This document shows positions 7,470 to 14,634 of a DNA stretch of 39,532 nucleotides, piece after piece (within the stretch, counting starts at the first letter, position 1; each line of letters begins with the position of its first letter). The notes under the pieces were generated by a model. It worked only from the letters and a program-made list of their open reading frames with translations, did not search any database and was not told where the DNA came from. The DNA comes from a virus. The translations under genes and the position numbers were made by a program. The stretch lies in the IMG/VR virus record IMGVR_UViG_3300044712_001016, positions 1-39,532 of that record, one strand, 5' to 3'.

Positions 7470-7649
7470 ACGACCGAGTCGTCAAACCTTGACCCAGGAG
7501 GAGGCGATCTTTGATTAGAATGAGCTCGCTGGGTAAAATTTAAACAGGATGATCAGAAATGATAGCTGAAACTGGAGCAGAGATTACAGACCAACTGTAC
7601 TTAGAGCGAGTAATGATCGCGCAGCTGAGGTAGACTCCCTCCATCCTGT
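7470..7649 (+). ncRNA. candidate structured RNA or cis-regulatory leader before the HNH gene
   Basis: The 205-base gap between 7463 and 7669 has no convincing ORF but several nested pairings. These are ACGAC/GTCGT (7470-7474 with 7478-7482), CCCAG/CTGGG (7493-7497 with 7529-7533), and a domain closed by ACAGGATG/CATCCTGT (7544-7551 with 7642-7649). That domain contains AGCTG/CAGCT, ACAG/CTGT and GCGA/TCGC helices, and possibly a GGAG/CTCC pseudoknot. The closing stem ends ten bases before the ribosome binding site (7659-7664) of the HNH gene, so a cis-acting switch, a trans-acting RNA or a replication origin are all possible. I do not recognise the family. Confidence 0.45.
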
Positions 7650-7668
7650 ACAATTTAAAGGAGAAACC

Positions 7669-7998
7669 ATGTACGAACCAGCAAAAGGACGACTTCTACC
7701 AAAGAAGACCATAAAAGCCCTAAAAGAACGCAGCCAGGGCCACTGTGAGTATCAATATCCAGGCTGCACAGGAAACGCTCAAGAGATCGACCACATCAAA
7801 AGCCGCGCCAGGATGGGAAGCCACGAACTCCACAACCTGGCCCACATCTGCAGAGCATGCCACGATAAAAAGACCAAAAATGACCCAATTTCAGCCAATC
7901 ACCGGACCCATGCATGGCAACCAGAAGGCACTGGAGAAGACGAAAAACCAGTCAAACTTAAACGACCTGACGGAACGGAGTTCCAATGCGTACAGTAA
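7669..7998 (+). CDS. HNH endonuclease
   Basis: 109 residues. The structural zinc site is C26, C33 (CEYQYPGC) and C61, C64 (CRAC). The HNH core is D41-H42 (QEIDHIKSR), N56 in HELHNLAHIC, and H65. The fold is complete and the catalytic His is present. It could be a DNA-processing enzyme of the phage, a homing-type nuclease or, in other phages, a packaging cofactor. Here it lies far from the terminase and overlaps the RusA gene by 13 bases, so a recombination or replication role is more likely. AAAGGAG precedes the ATG. Confidence 0.85.
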   Translation: MYEPAKGRLLPKKTIKALKERSQGHCEYQYPGCTGNAQEIDHIKSRARMGSHELHNLAHICRACHDKKTKNDPISANHRTHAWQPEGTGEDEKPVKLKRPDGTEFQCVQ

Positions 7999-8390
7999 AA
8001 TTCATCATCCCAGGAAAACCAAGAGCATGGAAGCGCCATAAAACCGGAAGATTCGGAAACTCATATAACCCAAGCGAAAAAGACCAGAAACGGATCGTAG
8101 ACTACGCCTTCGCTGCCGGAATACATGGAGAACCGCACCAGGGACCCGTAATATTGATAGTGAGGGCCTATGTTCAGCGCCCTTTAAGGCTCATGAGGGA
8201 AAAAGACCAAGAAGAGGCCATAATCAGCACCAGTTCTCCGGACGTAGACAATATCCTAAAAAACATAAAGGACGCCCTAAACACCATCGCATACCGCGAT
8301 GACGCGCAAATCTGGTTCGAGATCGGAAGCAAAAAATACCATGAAAAATCAGAAATGCCCAGAACAGAAGTAACTCTGATATTTCAATGA
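7986..8390 (+). CDS. rusA: RusA-family Holliday-junction resolvase
   Basis: 134 residues, close to the usual RusA length. It begins with FIIPGKPRAWKRHK, which is characteristic, and has the acidic active-site block SSPDVDNILKNIKDALN (D86, D88) and YRDDAQI (D105, D106). RusA dimers cut four-way junctions that arise in phage recombination. Together with the RecT-like protein and nucleases this completes a recombination pathway before packaging. ATG 7986 lies inside the HNH gene. Confidence 0.9.
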   Translation: MRTVKFIIPGKPRAWKRHKTGRFGNSYNPSEKDQKRIVDYAFAAGIHGEPHQGPVILIVRAYVQRPLRLMREKDQEEAIISTSSPDVDNILKNIKDALNTIAYRDDAQIWFEIGSKKYHEKSEMPRTEVTLIFQ

Positions 8391-8412
8391 ATCAATTTAT
8401 GGAGGTACAAAA

Positions 8413-8586
8413 ATGATATGTCCATCAAGCGATCGAGAAGAATCAATATTCATGTCTAAATGCGTGGAAAAGTTTTGCGAATTAAGAATAAAGAAAAAAC
8501 CAAAAATTCTTCCAAAATGGTTTTGGAATTGGATTGTTAATAGAGTTATTTATATTGAATATTTTAAAAAGGATTTGGAGATATAA
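8413..8586 (+). CDS. 57-residue hypothetical protein
   Basis: ATG 8413 is preceded by GGAGGT at 8401-8406, an excellent ribosome binding site; the frame runs to TAA at 8584-8586. The protein has three early Cys (residues 3, 17 and 22), a basic middle (RIKKKPKILPK) and a Trp-rich stretch (KWFWNWIVNRVIYIEYF). It opens the accessory block of different composition that follows RusA. Function unknown. Confidence 0.55.
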   Translation: MICPSSDREESIFMSKCVEKFCELRIKKKPKILPKWFWNWIVNRVIYIEYFKKDLEI

Positions 8587-8622
8587 AATGATCGAACTTA
8601 AAAAACAAAAGGAGATACTAAA

Positions 8623-8961
8623 ATGAATATAGAAGAATTAGAAGACAAGATTAAAAATATGGCAAAAGAACAAGTCGATAAAGCCATTGATAATTTTAAA
8701 AGTGAATTGAAAATTTCTTTAGGAAGATTACTGCTTAAAAATTTGCAATACTCAAATTCGTTAATTAGCGGAGAAGTAAAAGATGTTTTAAGTTCTATTT
8801 TAAATGAAAAAAACGAATATCCTTCTTGTATGTGGAGAAGAAGAGAGGAAGCAATTAGAAATGAAGTTATGTCGACATTCGATATAGTGCAAAGAATAAG
8901 AATGACAAAAGATGTTGAATCTGAAAACAAGGAAATAGAAAAGGTTACAGAAAATGAATAA
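8623..8961 (+). CDS. hypothetical helical protein
   Basis: 112 residues with AAAAGGAGAT before the ATG. The sequence is mostly charged helix (EELEDKIKNMAKEQVDKAID). The middle contains PSCMWRRREEAIRNEVM. It is AT-rich and lacks the GGA and ACC codon style of the flanking genes, as do the following genes up to about 10914. It overlaps the next gene by eight bases. Function unknown. Confidence 0.55.
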   Translation: MNIEELEDKIKNMAKEQVDKAIDNFKSELKISLGRLLLKNLQYSNSLISGEVKDVLSSILNEKNEYPSCMWRRREEAIRNEVMSTFDIVQRIRMTKDVESENKEIEKVTENE

Positions 8962-9553
8962 TCTAAAAATTGAATACGAAGCAGAAGTAGAAAGATTAAT
9001 TGACTTAGATAATACATTAGGGATTGATCTTACTGATAGTCTATGGACTTGGTTTGAGATTAAGATCAAAGAGAAGGATGAGAGGATTGAATCTCTTGCA
9101 AAATCATTAGAAATATGGATTGATTCTTGTCAAAAAGAAAAAAACAAGACTACCTCTATGGCGAATGAAGAATTGAAACAAGAAATAACACAACTAAAAC
9201 AGAGAAATGAGGAGTTGGAGAAATCGTTTGATGCTATAAATAAAAATAGTGCAGTAGCATTAGTTAAATATAGTGAAGAAGTTTTAACTCTAAAACAGCA
9301 GTTGAAAGAATCCGAGAGTAAAATAAAAAATATGATAATAGTAGAGAATAATTTAAAACAAATTAATGATGATATTTTTTCAGAAAAAGACAAAGAAATC
9401 TCATCTCTAAAGCAGCAGTTGAAAGATAATACAAAGAAAGTTTGTGATGAGATACTTGAAACAATTTCTATTACAACTTACGACGGTAATGCTTTTACAA
9501 GAGATAGACAAATCAACGAAATCATAGAGAGGATTAAAAAGGAGTCACTATGA
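8954..9553 (+). CDS. long coiled-coil protein
   Basis: 199 residues. Residues about 50-165 are a nearly continuous coiled coil. It contains a repeated LKQQLKESESK / LKQQLKDNTKK unit, encoded by 9289-9309 and 9406-9426, which match at 20 of 21 bases. The N terminus has an acidic, aromatic patch (DSLWTWFEIKIKEKDE). Such proteins often act as scaffolds or sequester a host factor, but no function can be read from the sequence. ATGAATAA overlaps the previous stop. Confidence 0.55.
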   Translation: MNNLKIEYEAEVERLIDLDNTLGIDLTDSLWTWFEIKIKEKDERIESLAKSLEIWIDSCQKEKNKTTSMANEELKQEITQLKQRNEELEKSFDAINKNSAVALVKYSEEVLTLKQQLKESESKIKNMIIVENNLKQINDDIFSEKDKEISSLKQQLKDNTKKVCDEILETISITTYDGNAFTRDRQINEIIERIKKESL

Positions 9554-9810
9554 GCGAAGATAAAGAGAAGTGGAGATACGTTTTAATAGAATTTTTAGAT
9601 TATCGGTTAGATTGTGGAGATAGAAGATGTTTTTTATGTGATAAATGTCAAAATAAGTTATTAGACCATATCCGCAATCTCCTGAAACAAGAAAAGCTGG
9701 AGTTGTTGGGGAGGATTAAGAAAACAGAATCGGAAATTAAAGATCCAATGTCTTATTGTAAATTTATTGAAATCCTAAACTCAGAACGCAAAAAGTTGGA
9801 GGAAAAGTAA
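9550..9810 (+). CDS. Cys-containing hypothetical protein
   Basis: Eighty-six residues. The sequence CGDRRCFLCDKCQNKLL (residues about 22-38) holds four Cys in a tight zinc-finger-like cluster, followed by a helical charged C-terminal half. AAAAAGGAGTC precedes ATG 9550. The start overlaps the previous stop as ATGA and the last base overlaps the next ATG. It belongs to the accessory block. A nucleic-acid or protein interaction module is likely; the specific role is unknown. Confidence 0.55.
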   Translation: MSEDKEKWRYVLIEFLDYRLDCGDRRCFLCDKCQNKLLDHIRNLLKQEKLELLGRIKKTESEIKDPMSYCKFIEILNSERKKLEEK

Positions 9811-9950
9811 TGGAAAAAACACTAGTAAGTTTTGAGTTGATTAATTTAAATTTGGTTATTTTAGACTCTAAAGAATGGGAAGTAATTGTTAATGATAAAC
9901 GACAAATAATAATAAGAAGAAGGGAAATAAAAAATGAAAAGGGGGAATGA
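9810..9950 (+). CDS. 46-residue hypothetical protein
   Basis: A short frame that fills the space between 9810 and 9954, with TAATG overlap at its start and GGAGGAAAAG (9797-9806) as ribosome binding site. The sequence looks like a small beta strand-helix unit (SFELINLNLVILDSKEWEV) with a basic tail. It is supported mainly by tight packing in the operon. Confidence 0.4.
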   Translation: MEKTLVSFELINLNLVILDSKEWEVIVNDKRQIIIRRREIKNEKGE

Positions 9951-9953
9951 GAG

Positions 9954-10739
9954 ATGTATTTTTCTTGTCAAGATTTAGACGACGGACACATTAAAAGATA
10001 TTGGAAGCACGGAAGGTGTTGGATTGGAAGATTTTTACATCTTGAGTGGTGTATTCCGACAAGCAGTTTCCATTTTGATTTTGGAATTAATGGTGGGGAT
10101 TGCCGTGACAATTTAACTTTCCATTTTGCCTGTTGGTTGTTTTCAATTTATATTTCGGTTAAGTTTCATCAGTTCAATGTTGGGCGTTGGGCAAAGTGTG
10201 ATAAAGAGAAATTTTTTATTTACGAAGAAAGAGAATTTGCATTGTCAATTCACGATGGGGGAATTTGGTTGTTGCCTTGGGGCGACACTATGGGCGATTG
10301 GAGTCGGGATATGCCTTGGCATAAAGAGAACCATAGTTTTTACCCAATGGATTTTTTGTTTGGTCTTAAAAAGTATTCAGAAGTTATGACAGAAGAAGGA
10401 AATTGTTTAATTCCGATGCCCGAAGGTTCTTACAATGCGAATTATAAACTTTTTGTATCAAATTGGAAACGACCACGGCTTCCATTTAAAGATGAACTGA
10501 TGCGGATTTCGATTGATTGTCCTGACGGAATCCCCCACGAAGGCAAAGGGGAAAATTCTTATGATTGTGGCGAAGATGCCTCTTTTGGAATTACTTGTCC
10601 AGCACGGAATTTAGAAGAAGGGATTGGCTATTTTGTCGGCTCGTGTTTAAGGGATAGGAGAAAATACAATCACAGCAATTTGCATCGAGGACAGAAAGCG
10701 GTTATGGCTAAATTAAAGGACTCCAAAAATGAAAAGTAA
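9954..10739 (+). CDS. Trp/Cys-rich conserved hypothetical protein
   Basis: 261 residues, unusually rich in Trp, Phe, Cys and His. N-terminal parts read like alternating beta strands (SFHFDFGINGGDCRDNLTFH, ACWLFSIYISVKFH). A later block with MPEGSYNANYKL, WKRPRLPF and GKGENSYDCGEDASFGI looks like a conserved family seen in other phages, with no known function to my knowledge. GGGGGAATGAGAG gives an acceptable ribosome binding site. The coding strand is GT-rich, unlike neighbouring genes with many CCGGA strings, so recent acquisition is likely. Confidence 0.65.
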   Translation: MYFSCQDLDDGHIKRYWKHGRCWIGRFLHLEWCIPTSSFHFDFGINGGDCRDNLTFHFACWLFSIYISVKFHQFNVGRWAKCDKEKFFIYEEREFALSIHDGGIWLLPWGDTMGDWSRDMPWHKENHSFYPMDFLFGLKKYSEVMTEEGNCLIPMPEGSYNANYKLFVSNWKRPRLPFKDELMRISIDCPDGIPHEGKGENSYDCGEDASFGITCPARNLEEGIGYFVGSCLRDRRKYNHSNLHRGQKAVMAKLKDSKNEK

Positions 10740-10914
10740 ATGGTATTCAAAATTTATCGACAAAATAATAAATATTTTTTTTGAATCTGAAAGGATTATG
10801 CTTGATCTGAGGTTCAGAAGACATAAGGAAAAATTAGACTTTCAGATTGAGTATGGAGAACAAATAAGACAGTGTGACGAGGATTTGTATAAATCAAAAG
10901 TAGAAAGGATTTGA
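10729..10914 (+). CDS. small hypothetical protein
   Basis: Sixty-one residues overlapping the previous gene by eleven bases. Basic and helical (SKWYSKFIDKIINIFFESER, then an RRHKEKLDFQIEYGEQIRQ helix). Its stop at 10912-10914 lies inside the -35 box of promoter P2, so the gene is the last of the early transcription unit. Function unknown. Confidence 0.5.
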   Translation: MKSKWYSKFIDKIINIFFESERIMLDLRFRRHKEKLDFQIEYGEQIRQCDEDLYKSKVERI

Positions 10915-10939
10915 CAAACAAACATTAAAATGTTATTTT
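10911..10939 (+). promoter_or_regulatory. promoter P2, sigma70-type
   Basis: TTGACA at 10911-10916, 17-base spacer, TATTTT at 10934-10939. The expected start falls on the ATG at 10946. Geometry from -35 to ATG equals that of P1 (35 bases), and both share TAAAATGTTAT. No Shine-Dalgarno precedes the ATG, so a leaderless message is predicted. It drives the ribbon-helix-helix-like gene and the ParB-methyltransferase gene. Confidence 0.75.
10921..10934 (+). promoter_or_regulatory. candidate operator palindrome in P2
   Basis: AACATT and AATGTT form perfect six-base inverted arms around AA, lying in the spacer between the -35 and -10 boxes and touching the -10 box. A protein bound here would block polymerase. 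The half-site AATGTT recurs at the same place in P1. The adjacent ribbon-helix-helix-like product is the obvious candidate autoregulator. Confidence 0.45.
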
Positions 10940-10945
10940 TTAACC

Positions 10946-11134
10946 ATGTTCAAAACTAAGACCTACACCATAGACAAGTCCAGAGAAAAAAAACTCCGAG
11001 AAATTAACAATTCTCTAGAGAGAACCACCGGACTCAAGATCGGAGAAAGCTACATCGTCCGAATCGCCATAGAAAGACTCATTGAAGACAAATCAGTCAA
11101 AAAAATCATTCTCGATCACAAATCAAAAATATGA
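10946..11134 (+). CDS. ribbon-helix-helix-like regulator, leaderless start
   Basis: Sixty-two residues. The pattern is a short basic strand (TKTYTIDKSREKKLREINN), a helix, a turn with GLKIGESYIV, and a second helix (RIAIERLIED). This matches small ribbon-helix-helix repressors in size and arrangement, but I cannot confirm the fold. ATG sits at the predicted start of transcription from P2 with no ribosome binding site. It overlaps the ParB-methyltransferase gene by four bases and may autoregulate both. Confidence 0.6.
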   Translation: MFKTKTYTIDKSREKKLREINNSLERTTGLKIGESYIVRIAIERLIEDKSVKKIILDHKSKI

Positions 11135-12372
11135 AAACAGAAAAACTATTCGCAAAATATTCCCCGACATTTAACCCACGCGCAGATTATACAGAATTAA
11201 AAGACTCCGAATACAACCCCAGAAAAAGCACCGAGAAACAATACCAAGACCTTAGACAATCAATCCGAAAATTCGGAACCATCTCCCCAATCATCGTCAA
11301 TTCAGCGCCAAACCGTAAGAACATCATCATCGGCGGCCACTTTAGAAGGAAGGTCTGCATTGACGAAGGGATAGTAACCGGACCCGTCATCTACGTAAAT
11401 ATCCCAGACATCAAAGAAGAGCAAGAGCTGTGCCTCAGATTAAACAAAAACGTTGGAGAATGGGACGTTGACCTTTTAGCAAACATAGACGACATAATCC
11501 TTGCCGACGTTGGATTCGACCTTAAGACCATAGACCAGATTTTCGCAAACATCCCATTTGAGGACGACTTCTCCGGACACGAAGAATACCAGAAGATCAA
11601 GAAACCGGAAACAAAGCCAGGAGACCTCATCGAATTAGGACATCACCGGCTCCTTTGCGGAGATTCCACAAAAGAAGAAGACCTCAAGAAATTAATGAAC
11701 GGAAAAAAAGCCGACATTTGCTTCACAGACCCGCCTTACAATGTGAACTATGTCGGAAGAGGAGAAAAAAACCCCACCGGAATCATGAACGACAACATGA
11801 CCGAAGACCAATTTATAGATTTCTCCGTAGGCTGGGCAAAACAGATGTCCGAGAATTTAAAGACCGGAGGCGTTTATTACATCTGCTCAGGATACAGCAG
11901 CTTTTCGACCTTCCTCTACGCCCTAAAGATGGCCGGAACCCACTTCTCACAGCCCATCATCTGGGTCAAAGACACCCACAGCATGGGATGGAACGATTTC
12001 CGATACAAGCACGAAACGATTTTAAAGGGAAAATTCAAACGGGACAAAAAAGCCCAATCCTTAATCTACGGATGGAACAAAGGAAAGCATTACTTTGACG
12101 GCGTAAAAGATGAAGCCGACGTTTGGACCATCAAGCGCCGATCAGGAAATACCATGGTTCACCCAACCCAGAAGCCAATCGAGATGATGAACCGAGCCCT
12201 AGTGCACAGCTCCAAGCGCGGAGACCTCGTCCTTGACCTATTTGGAGGCTCCGGAGGAACACTCATCAGCGCAGCAATCAACAACCGGATCTGCTACATG
12301 ATCGAACATGATCCCAAATATTGTGACGTTATCCGAAAAAGATATGAAGCCTACGAAAGAACAAAGAAATAG
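11131..12372 (+). CDS. ParB-like domain fused to beta-class DNA methyltransferase
   Basis: 413 residues. Residues about 29-78 carry a ParB/Srx-like motif set (YNPRKSTEKQYQDLRQSI, then IIIGGHFRRKVC). The C-terminal part is a methyltransferase with motif IV before motif I: D200-P-P-Y (TDPPYNVNY) and FGGSGG at 371-376. This order defines the beta class, which mostly makes N6-methyladenine and sometimes N4-methylcytosine. ParB-methyltransferase fusions are common in phages and probably guard phage DNA from restriction. It starts by ATGA overlap with the ribbon-helix-helix-like gene. Confidence 0.88.
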   Translation: MKTEKLFAKYSPTFNPRADYTELKDSEYNPRKSTEKQYQDLRQSIRKFGTISPIIVNSAPNRKNIIIGGHFRRKVCIDEGIVTGPVIYVNIPDIKEEQELCLRLNKNVGEWDVDLLANIDDIILADVGFDLKTIDQIFANIPFEDDFSGHEEYQKIKKPETKPGDLIELGHHRLLCGDSTKEEDLKKLMNGKKADICFTDPPYNVNYVGRGEKNPTGIMNDNMTEDQFIDFSVGWAKQMSENLKTGGVYYICSGYSSFSTFLYALKMAGTHFSQPIIWVKDTHSMGWNDFRYKHETILKGKFKRDKKAQSLIYGWNKGKHYFDGVKDEADVWTIKRRSGNTMVHPTQKPIEMMNRALVHSSKRGDLVLDLFGGSGGTLISAAINNRICYMIEHDPKYCDVIRKRYEAYERTKK

Positions 12373-12583
12373 TCTGACAAAAAAACTATGGAGTGCAAAT
12401 ATAATCAATGCAACCAGAGCAATGAATTATTCTATTTTTCCAAAAAGTAAACCAATAGAATACATTCACTATGAAACAATGTGCCCAGGATGTCACCTTA
12501 TGGAAATGGAAGTAAGAATCTTCACCGGATCAACCAAGACAAGAAAACACAAGGTCTGCAAAAACTGTGGCAAAAAAAAGTAA
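12344..12583 (+). CDS. zinc-ribbon hypothetical protein
   Basis: Seventy-nine residues from ATG 12344, which lies inside the end of the methyltransferase gene; a further in-frame ATG at 12308 is possible. The C-terminal half has CPGC and CKNCGKKK, spaced as a zinc ribbon, with a strand-rich linker (EMEVRIFTGSTKTRKHKV). The N terminus is basic. No good ribosome binding site is visible, so the start is uncertain. A DNA- or RNA-binding role is likely. Confidence 0.5.
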   Translation: MKPTKEQRNSLTKKLWSANIINATRAMNYSIFPKSKPIEYIHYETMCPGCHLMEMEVRIFTGSTKTRKHKVCKNCGKKK

Positions 12584-12755
12584 TAAAGAATGCGGAGAAA
12601 TATTCTATGACGAAGCACACAGTCAGATCGTCTGTAATCGTAAAAAAGGACACCGCGGACCCCACACAGAAAGCGAAATAATGCCCTACAAAAACCAAAG
12701 AAAAAACCAAGAATTTAAATACTACAACTGGATGAAAAACGGAGGACTATCATGA
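12567..12755 (+). CDS. small zinc-binding-type hypothetical protein
   Basis: Sixty-two residues from a GTG start at 12567, overlapping the previous gene by 17 bases. The pattern C9...C23..KKGHRGPH resembles small Cys2His2-type phage proteins in which a KxGHxGxH motif follows a Cys. The C terminus is aromatic. The region downstream holds promoter P3. Function unknown. Confidence 0.5.
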   Translation: MAKKSNKECGEIFYDEAHSQIVCNRKKGHRGPHTESEIMPYKNQRKNQEFKYYNWMKNGGLS

Positions 12756-12764
12756 CAGTCCCAC

Positions 12765-12792
12765 TTGTAATAAAATCAAAACGTGATATAAT
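12765..12792 (+). promoter_or_regulatory. late promoter P3 for packaging/structural operon
   Basis: TTGTAA (12765-12770), 16-base spacer, perfect TATAAT (12787-12792). Transcription should start about 12799, leaving roughly five bases before the ATG at 12804, which has no ribosome binding site. It is therefore the third promoter of the phage that sits almost on the start codon. It would drive the terminase-to-lysis genes, all on the same strand. Confidence 0.6.
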
Positions 12793-12803
12793 TAAACAGC
12801 GAA

Positions 12804-13238
12804 ATGAAAACGAGCACTAAAAGCAGCGCCGAATACGAACTCAGAATCCACGAAGTCTACACGCTCCTACTGTCATGCGCAAGTAGACAGAAAATATGGC
12901 AATACGTTTCACAAAAGTGGATGATCAGCAAACGATCAATGGATAGGATGATCGCAGAAGCAACTCGGAGAATAGAATCAGAAACCCAAAAGGACGAAAC
13001 AAAACTCCGAGAGAAGCACATAAGAATGAAGACGGACCTTTATAACAGGGCTTACGCAGATAAGAACTGGGCACTGTGTAAAGAGATTGAGAAAGACATG
13101 GCTGAATTTTTCAATCTCTATCCTGAGAAAACCAACACCCTGAACCTAAACTCCAACAAGCCCATATCATTCGTGTCAATCAGTACCGTTCCGCAAAGAG
13201 GAGTTAAACTTGCCTCAAGCGGAAGCAAAAAGACCTGA
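12804..13238 (+). CDS. terS: terminase small subunit
   Basis: 144 residues. The N-terminal 60 residues contain a helix-turn-helix-like segment (ASRQKIWQYVSQKWMISKRSMDRMI) for recognition of packaging DNA, followed by a long charged helix for oligomerisation and a Ser/Lys-rich tail. Position directly before the large terminase supports the call. Its 3' end overlaps the TTG-started large subunit by 29 bases. The start has no ribosome binding site and lies next to P3. Confidence 0.75.
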   Translation: MKTSTKSSAEYELRIHEVYTLLLSCASRQKIWQYVSQKWMISKRSMDRMIAEATRRIESETQKDETKLREKHIRMKTDLYNRAYADKNWALCKEIEKDMAEFFNLYPEKTNTLNLNSNKPISFVSISTVPQRGVKLASSGSKKT

Positions 13239-14634
13239 AGAACTAATTATAAACCTTTACTGTCCTGGCTCTATACAATGCCAGGATTTTCCTGTTTGTG
13301 GACATGGCCCAAATTGGGCTCAGAAACCCATGTCAGACGCCGTTCTTTCAGGAAACTTTGATGATGTGCTTGGAATCGGAGGCTTTAGAAGCGGAAAAAC
13401 AAGCGAAGGCGTCCGGATCGGCACAGAAATCTCCGTAAGATACCCAGGAAACCGCATTTTAATCACCAGGAAGTACAGCGTAGACTACCAATCCACCATA
13501 GCCCCAGTCATTAGAGAGATCATCCCAGAAGCGATCATTGTCAAAGAACCAACAAGCAAGGACCCCTACTACACGATCAGAACCCAGGGAGACAAGACAT
13601 CAGACATCTGGTGCATGGGACTCTACGGAACAAACCGGAAAAGGATCGGAAAGATCAAAGGACAAAGCTTCGGCGTCATCATTGTGGACCAGGCAGAAGA
13701 ACTCGACCAAGCAGACATCGACCTATTGAAAGCCCGCCTCAGTTTAAAAGCCATGCCGTTCCAAGTTCTCCTTCTTTTAGCAAATCCACCGAACATAGGA
13801 CACTGCCTACACACCAGATTTGAAATAGAGAAAAATAAAGGACGCAGAGCCATGTTTAATCTGCCCACAGAAGCGAACAAAGACAACATTCCACCGGATT
13901 ATATTGAGAAATTGAAGGAAGACTACCATGACCGACCAGGATGGGTACAGGCATATTTGAATGGAACATGGGGATATACGGTCATAGGAGACGCAGCATT
14001 CAAGGGATTCAAAGAAGAAACCCACATTTTGACCATACCATACGACAAAAACGTGGAAATCATACGATCGTGGGACTTTGGATGGAAACACCCCGCAGTA
14101 TCCTGGTACCAAAAGAAAGCCGGAGGAGGCATACACAAGCTCAAAGAACACATGGGAGACAAGATTCTCATCACAGACTTCGGACGAGCGGTCGTGACCA
14201 TGACAAACGAATTCTTCCCAGGAGCACAATGTTTAGACTTTGGAGACCACGCCGGAAACCAGGTTAATGATAAAGACAAACCAAGCATAGACGTCTTAAA
14301 AAGAGACCACAATATCGAAGTAAAAACCAAACCTAATACATCAATTGACGCCACAATCGATCTTTTGCAGCGCCAAATCTCATCACTCAACAGCGATGGA
14401 CAGCCCAGATTCACTTGTGACCCATCATGTCGGATAACAATTGACGCATTACAAGGCGGTTATTCAAGAGATGAGATCGGAGAAGTCATAAAAGACGGTT
14501 TCTTTGAGCATGTTATTGATACCGACCGATACGTCGTCTACAATTTGTACGGAAACCAAATAAGTGGAGCTCGCCAATCAGCAAAGAACATCAAAATTCG
14601 ATCAGCAACCTACGGATTCGGGAGACCTAAATGA
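13210..14634 (+). CDS. terL: terminase large subunit
   Basis: 474 residues. I use the TTG start at 13210 because GAGGAG (13197-13202) lies at ideal spacing. Walker A is GIGGFRSGKTS (55-65, K63), Walker B VIIVDQAEEL (about 156-165). The C-terminal nuclease has SWDFGWKHP (D near 289) and CLDFGDH (D near 343). The enzyme cuts concatemers and pumps DNA into the procapsid through the portal. N-terminal Cys residues (CPGSIQC, CGHG) form an unusual possible zinc site before the ATPase. Confidence 0.93.
   Translation: MPQAEAKRPEELIINLYCPGSIQCQDFPVCGHGPNWAQKPMSDAVLSGNFDDVLGIGGFRSGKTSEGVRIGTEISVRYPGNRILITRKYSVDYQSTIAPVIREIIPEAIIVKEPTSKDPYYTIRTQGDKTSDIWCMGLYGTNRKRIGKIKGQSFGVIIVDQAEELDQADIDLLKARLSLKAMPFQVLLLLANPPNIGHCLHTRFEIEKNKGRRAMFNLPTEANKDNIPPDYIEKLKEDYHDRPGWVQAYLNGTWGYTVIGDAAFKGFKEETHILTIPYDKNVEIIRSWDFGWKHPAVSWYQKKAGGGIHKLKEHMGDKILITDFGRAVVTMTNEFFPGAQCLDFGDHAGNQVNDKDKPSIDVLKRDHNIEVKTKPNTSIDATIDLLQRQISSLNSDGQPRFTCDPSCRITIDALQGGYSRDEIGEVIKDGFFEHVIDTDRYVVYNLYGNQISGARQSAKNIKIRSATYGFGRPK

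Noticed and set aside
7489-7521. TTGACC ... TAGAAT as a promoter for the non-coding stretch
   Set aside because: The spacing of 21 bases is too long for a standard promoter and no extended -10 is present.
7544-7649. Possible tRNA in the gap before the HNH gene
   Set aside because: The closing stem is eight pairs but there is no T-loop (TTCRA) and no cloverleaf spacing.
8588-8626. A 12-codon frame between two accessory genes
   Set aside because: It only carries the ribosome binding site of the next gene and is too short to judge.
11655-12098. 147-residue + strand frame inside the ParB-methyltransferase gene
   Set aside because: Arg/His-rich out-of-frame shadow; the methyltransferase motifs are in the other frame.
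12752-12820. A 22-codon frame with GGAGGA upstream, overlapping promoter P3
   Set aside because: Too short to support as a gene; the region is better explained by the promoter TTGTAA-16-TATAAT.
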